Below, piece after piece: positions 56,510 through 64,000 of a DNA stretch of 64,000 bases (the stretch's first letter is position 1; each line of letters starts with the position of its first letter). This stretch comes from Rosa chinensis. Its lineage: Eukaryota > Streptophyta > Magnoliopsida > Rosales > Rosaceae. Under the pieces are notes generated by a model that saw only the letters and a program-made list of their open reading frames with translations, was not told the DNA's origin and made no database searches. The stretch lies in assembly GCF_002994745.2 (NCBI RefSeq), contig NC_037094.1:4758001-4822000 (forward strand), in the 5' to 3' direction. The position numbers were made by a program, and so were the translations under genes.

Positions 56510-57939
56510 CATTAAGAAGATAGTTTTAAATGTGAGGCACCTCTGTATTCTCAAGGTTATAGTGAAACAACAATCACCATGCTTTCTAGCCTATTTAAGC
56601 GATATATACAGTGTTTTATTCCTTTCTCCATGCAGATTGAATATTTATACAGGCAAGTGTGTATATCCAGATTATATCCAAAATTCATACATACACAGGT
56701 TAGATTTGTTCAAAGACTTGCCCCGATAAAATACCATTGAGTTTCCTGAAATGGGATTGTATTATTGATGTCCATGGCACAGTTGCTTGAACAGGTAGGA
56801 TCAGGCAGAGAAACTTAATTCATTATTCATTGCCCAAGCTTTGGGAAGCATAATAAACAGCCACCAAAAATATTGGTTATAGAACATTACTATTGCTTGA
56901 GGTGTCACTGAGCCTGTATTACATTGTTATTGTTGGTGTAAATTACAATATTTCTCTTTATTCATACTATCCGAGAAAGGTGAATCACTTGTTTCATTAT
57001 ATAGTCGCTGATTAAATGAACATAGACAATGGAGGCCTCTGACCTGATTTTTATTTCACTCTTCCTCATTTCTTGCCATGTTCAGCTTCAGGCACACTTG
57101 AATTTTAATTGTAAATTGTACTGCTACAAAATGTAATTTCAAGGTAAATCCTAAGCTGGGCAGTGATCCAGTTAGTTGCATGAAGCGAAACCTAAGCGGG
57201 TGTGGTGTGGTGGTCTTGGTCACTTCACCACTGGTGAAAATTGTTGCTATGCACACTTCTGCCTCTTGGGTTAGTAGCGCTCCCCACCCACAACAGGTGG
57301 GTTGCAAATCAGTGAACCACACGGAGTTGAAGGATAAGACTAAAAATGGTTTGTTATCCTCTTGAACAACTCTGGTCTTTTGTTGTTCTCTTCACAAAAC
57401 GTCACGATTTATCCTCCATGGGAGTTCAACCCGCCTTGCTTTAGCAAAGGGAAACACAAAATGCACAAATAGCTTTTTGATCAGGTGGCATTGGATTGTA
57501 GACCGAAAGGATAGCAGCTACTGTTTACCTTTCTGAACTGAAAGATGCATGCAACACAATGAACTACCTTGTAAATGACGGGAAGAGAATGATAACTTTA
57601 CAAGCTCTTGGAGTGAGAGACAGGATTGTGTATCACAATTATTGTATTGAAGTATTCATAGAAATCCAAGACAAGCGGAGACTAGGAGTTCCATAAATTA
57701 CAAATACAAAATCGAATGGTTGAGACAGAAAAATGTATTAACAATAAACCAAATGCACAAACTGTCAAACCTAACCCAAACAGTACTGTGAAATAATGGA
57801 GGAGCTGCTATAAATTCAATTGCCCTATTGAGTCGGAAGTACAAAAGGAACGGTGTATGATAAACCGACTTTTAAGGAGTTTTGCTGGAATGTGCAAAGT
57901 CAGCACATGCAAAGAAAGTTCATTTCATTCTATATTATC
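56510..57939. other. Intergenic between convergent genes
   Basis: Contains 3' flanks of both genes. No further gene recognised. Confidence 0.55.
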
Positions 57940-60611
57940 TCATTGAGAGAACTTTGAAATCAACTTGTCCACATGTATTATGATATCGTCAATTCGTGGA
58001 CGGACTGCAGCTTGTGGCTGAAGCATCCATGTAATAAACTGATGAAGAGCATCTGGATATGGAGGCTTAGGTCCAGCTGGCCACTTAATCTGCACATTGA
58101 CTATTGCCAATTGTAGGCTTCCTCCAGATTCACCAAGCGCATATTCAAATGGAGATACTCCATACCTATAAAAAGATCAGGCATAAGTATTTGGGGTAAA
58201 ATAGCTACAGATATGATGATGAGGAATTGAGGATAATGATGCTCATAATGATACTAATTGAGTATATCTGGCAGCAAACCATTAAAACATGAGGTAACAC
58301 AGATGCTTTATATTGTGTAGTGTTTAGTTATGCAAAAATAAACCTTTGGTGTCACCTCTGAGCAAGGACACAACAAAGATGCCACATGCATGCCCGATAC
58401 AGATATGCGTACATGTACTTACACAGTTTCTTAAACAATGCAACAGATGCATTCACTAGTGAAACAGAAGGCACACCCCATATGACACTCAAATGTAAGT
58501 AGTCAGGATCAGTACTCACAGTATGGCATACAAAGTGCATCCCAAAGACCATATATCCGTTCTCTCGTCAATATCTGCCTGGCTTGGGCAATCCCACAAC
58601 TCTGGAGCTCGAAATGGTGCAGAACAATGCTCAGATGCCCATTCCTACATAACAAGCAAGAAAAGAAACACTTCACTAAATTTTCTTCTAAAATTTGCTG
58701 ATAAGAGAAGAGCTCAGACCTCATATCAATCCCCACATATTGGTTGAGCACCTTCCCAATAGTGCAATTAACATGCAAAGGTCATTAAATGATAGAAATA
58801 CATATGTTGCTTAAAGGTGTGTATTCTACATGCTGAAACATTTTGCAATTATTGCAAAAAAGAAAAAAAAATTGAAAAAAAGAGAAAGAAAAACACACAC
58901 ACACACATGCATGTAGAAACCAGAGGTGATAAAGAAGATATACCTGCAACTGCAGTGCCTCAGAACGAGTGCGAATTTGTTTCCTTGCAGGTCGAGCACT
59001 GCCAAAATCCATCAATATGGCTAGAGGTGGTTGCCCTTTTCTATGAGTAATCAGGACATTACCAGGTTTGATATCATTATGTGCATATGGTGGTTCAAAA
59101 TTGTGCATGTGCTTGAGTCCTGCACAAAGCTGTGGCATTGATTTTTCTAAGTTAACATGTGTTTGTTGCTTCCAATCCTGTTCTAGTAACGAAGTAAATC
59201 TTGTGGGATGTGGAAGAACAGCTGGGGCATGGTATATCAATTACCCCAGAAGGGGAAAAATTAAAAGTTACCATTCTTTTAAACATGCATGTTGTGCATT
59301 TCAATTTATTTGCCTTGAGCAGATAACAGCAAAGTCTTTTAGTGTGATATCAGTCAATTAAAAGTTACCCTTTTTTAAAAAGAGAAATTGTATCAAATTA
59401 AAAGGGGGATCAATAGGATGAAATCTTCATTCACCTGCCGGAATATTTGAAGAACATCTGTGGTTGAATAGAACTCCTTTTTAGTTTTCATAACCTTTGC
59501 ATTATCCAGTAAAGTTCCATCGAGATGAACTGGAAATAATAAATATGCTTCATGGTTCCAAGATTGGTCTTGTGTAGGCTGCCAAAGTAGATAGGATAGA
59601 TGAATTAATGGCATCGAGTATTAAGAAAAAAACATAGGACACATGAAAATAGGAAAAATAAAGCTTCTAACGGGAAGTTACTGTCCTATAATAGAAGTTC
59701 ATGGACAGAACATGCTACTGTAAGAGAAGTGGTTGGTACTACTGAAAATAAAGAAGCCTAGATCGTAATGATTTGAAGAAACCAAATTAAAGATATAACT
59801 TTGGAACTAATAATATGAAGCAGCGTAGTAATAATATGAAGCATCTCAACTCAAAGCAGGTAAATACTATGACCCAAGCAAAGTAAAGAATTTCAGGATG
59901 TCAACCTTAACGGAAATAATGGCATGATCAAGAAGGGGAAGCAGATTAGGATGAGTGAAAAGTGATGAAACTCGGATCTCCTCCTTGACCAACTCCAGCT
60001 GTTCGCTATTCTGAATGAGAACTTTTTTCATGGCATAAGTTCCATCATCTGCAAGAGAACAGTAAAAACAAAGCTGAACTCACGTCTATAGCTTAATTGC
60101 AAACCAAACCAGAACCAACAATCATCTCAAATCCGTAAACGTAATACAATATCCCATTCGAAAATCCAATACCACACGCAAAGAACAACAAAGCCAAACT
60201 CGACAAATCGTACAAACCCAACCAGATCACAAATTCCGAAACCAAAACCGGTCCGGCACAATAAGAACAAAGCTTTAACTAAATCACATTCATACAATAC
60301 AAATTAACCATTTCAGATTCACATCTACAGGGACCAGATAGCAGAATCGAAAAGCAAAGCAGGGAAATTGAAATGAGGAGAGAGAGAGAGAGAGGAAGCA
60401 GACCAGAAAGGTGAGAAGGGTCCTTGAGTTTCTTGGCGAGAGAGGTAGAGGAGGAGGAGTCGGGGACGACCTCCTTGACCAAAAAGACAAAGGCGAAGCC
60501 ACCCTCGCCGAGCTGCCTGACGATCTTGAACCGGTTCTCGTTGATCCACACGTCACCTCCGCCGTTAACGGCGTCGTACAGAGCGTTCAGACCAGAGAAT
60601 GAACACCCCAT
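57940..60611 (-). CDS. STK16-like serine/threonine protein kinase
   Basis: Six exons (minus): 60611-60404, 60048-59906, 59578-59435, 59129-58944, 58644-58520, 58165-57940; 343 codons plus stop, all joins in frame. The start MGCSFSGLN fits N-myristoylation at Gly2 and palmitoylation at Cys3, as in animal STK16 (MPSK1), so membrane or Golgi attachment is likely. Kinase features: glycine loop LGEGGFAFV (34-42), ATP lysine in YAMKK (about 77), catalytic loop AHNDIKPGN (Asp184, with N in place of the usual R of HRD), DFG at 206-208, and APE in FRAPELW. The peptide SLGCTLYAI-LYGVSPFEYA is characteristic of the STK16 branch of the NAK family. The N-terminal Ser/Thr insert (residues 51-60) before the ATP lysine is longer than in animals. 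A GA repeat lies upstream of the ATG. Confidence 0.9.
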
Positions 60612-62502
60612 CTTCTTTTCTCCAACAAGATCACCGAGCTGAGTTCATGTCAAGAGAGAGAGAGAGAGAGAGTGTGATTTGAGAATTAATAATATTATTA
60701 CAAGGAAGGAAAGCAGCAGTATTTTTGGTGTTGGGAATTGGGATCTCTCAAATCTCAGCCAAACACATGGATCGTTTTTGGTATTGCTGGCTGGTTTTCA
60801 GGGACCGTCACTCTCACTTCTTCCCCCCACCTCCATTTTTTTAATTAATTAATTTTTTTGCATTTTTCAAGTTTTTTTTTTTTCTCTGAACGACAATATA
60901 ACACTTCTAAATAAGATTTTATTTTTATTATATATAATACATATAATGTCTGTATTTTGCAATGAAGTGTCCTTAATTTCTATTTGAGGTTGAAAAATTT
61001 ATATTTAGATAAGATCCCACACATATCATCATATAGGAGAATGATTTTAGTATTCTAAGTCCATATCTTACACATTGTATTTATAATTTTGGTATTATGT
61101 CAATTAAAACACAATCTAAATACCATACTTTACAAATACTGAGATTAATAAACAAGATAATTTGAATAAGAATGAGTTTTGCATGGTTTAATACGTTTGG
61201 GAGATGTCATAAGTGGTACTCATGGACTACAATGACATGCTGAAACATGTTGAACCTTATTAACACTACTTTTCATGCTACCCTTCCATCAAATTTGCTA
61301 CTTTAGGCTTTCAAGATTAATAATTTTGATTCCCTAAATTTTCATAATTAGCCATTTGTTATCTTAAATTTTAAAAATTAATCAATGTTTGGATGGAGAA
61401 ATTGACAAATTAATATGATGAAATGGTAGTAAATTGACTAATTTTGAAAACATAAAGATATCAAATTGGCATAGATAACACTTAGAGTAGTTGATTGACT
61501 AATTGTGAAAATCTAAGTTAGCAAATTTGTTAACATAAAACTTAGAGTAGTTGATTGACACTAATGTAAAACCGAGGACATCAAAACTGACTATTATGCC
61601 GAATATTAAACAAAAATTATTGATTTGATTACAAATACTTGTCCGAGGATTAGTACTTTATGTTCTCCTATAATCTTCTAGTTTTGTTTTCTGAGATGAA
61701 GTTGATTTTTGGTGTTGCATATGATTAAGCCCAACTTAGAAAATGTAATCCTTGATGCGAAGATCTTGATTTCAGGACCAATCATTTCATTGGACATGTC
61801 AAGGGGTTGGCGTCAAAGCATTTATACTTTATTGGGGTTATGGTCTCCCTCAAACTTTAGAGAGATAGGTGAGCTGTGCCTATATACCAATGGTGATCAG
61901 TCAACTCCAATGGTGAAAAAATCAACTTTCTCCTTTCTTCTCTTCTAGGTAAACATTGCAGCCAAACAACATTCCTACCATTGGTAAATCCAGTAAAAGA
62001 TGGAATAGCTACTGTGAACTGTGAAGTTCACATCACTTCCAATCAGTTACTGTCAGTCAGTTTGCCAAACGGACTTGCAGGTAGCTAAACCAGCCAGGTA
62101 TATGAAGAAGTTGAATACTGCTGACAATGCTTGATATAATGAATTCCATTAGCAGAACAGATTGCATGAGAAAACTCAAAAAGTGAGAAGGAATTGGATT
62201 TTCAGTTATAAGAGAACCTGCTCAAGTTAACCTAAAACGCAAGTGTATCAGACCAAAGATACGTTCAGCTGTTTCTGCAAAAACATTATGCAACTTGATA
62301 AACCTAGATTTCGTTAACAATTACCCACTGAAACTCAATTAACTAGCTCTATCGCAAAATCTCTGGTCTCTGTTGCAACAATGCCTGCATAAATTGGAGA
62401 CTTTCCATCTCTGCTTGCGAGTGCCCTGGATCCGAAACAAATGGAACCGATAAAGTGAGCGATGAAATTTATGTCTTCGCTATGCTGCCTGCACCAATGT
62501 CA
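60612..62502. other. Kinase promoter region and intergenic sequence
   Basis: GA microsatellite near 60652-60672, then AT-rich DNA. No gene recognised; the last ~200 bp are the 3' flank of the agmatine deiminase gene. Confidence 0.55.

Positions 62503-64000
<1,498 letters not shown>

Overview
The window is nuclear DNA from a flowering plant. It holds multi-exon genes with GT-AG introns for plant-type proteins (chloroplast SPPA protease, LAG1-type ceramide synthase, an STK16-like kinase, agmatine deiminase, a SOFL protein), and plant LTR retrotransposons, hAT, Mutator and PIF/Harbinger elements, and SINE/LINE debris. A rosid, probably Rosaceae, is my inference from the look of the proteins and repeats; no single feature proves it.

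Layout. 1-2485 is the start of a decayed SPPA duplicate (minus strand) joined to broken pieces of a small membrane-protein family (2507-2935). 3618-7323 is a Mutator-type element with an exact 9-bp target duplication that carries an ARF10/16-like gene fragment and was later invaded by a solo LTR and a hAT MITE. 7324-11488 and 19802-24691 are two copies of a block made of two small four-helix membrane-protein genes with an ARMC7 first exon between them. Block 1 has intact genes at 9052 and 11039; block 2 has two broken copies. Between the blocks lie a defective chromodomain Ty3/gypsy element (12280-18093, TSD CCATG) and a LINE RNase H remnant. In block 2 a hAT element (21036-23443) contains a 2-kb solo LTR. 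25121-29047 is the intact SPPA gene (13 exons, 683 aa). 29935-32735 is a decayed gene of unknown family cut by hAT and Harbinger elements. 34074-34454 encodes a SOFL protein, followed by a second Harbinger element, an LTR remnant and a palindromic Mutator-type MITE (38916-39997).

The most unusual object is 41119-51091: a very young 9.97-kb LTR retrotransposon (two near-identical 1.9-kb LTRs, TSD CATGC, tRNA-Asp primer site). It has no recognisable gag or pol. Antisense to its own transcription it carries an intact intronless WUSCHEL-clade homeobox gene with its own TATA box, and in sense orientation an intact 176-aa ORF of unknown function. An 851-bp leader including the primer site is present twice inside it.

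The right end is ordinary genic DNA: LAG1-type ceramide synthase on plus (53919-56509, with a SINE in intron 1 and a predicted GC-AG intron), converging on an STK16-like kinase on minus (57940-60611), then agmatine deiminase on minus running off the end (62503-64000). Exon borders were set by hand from splice consensus and reading-frame continuity and have not been checked against transcripts.
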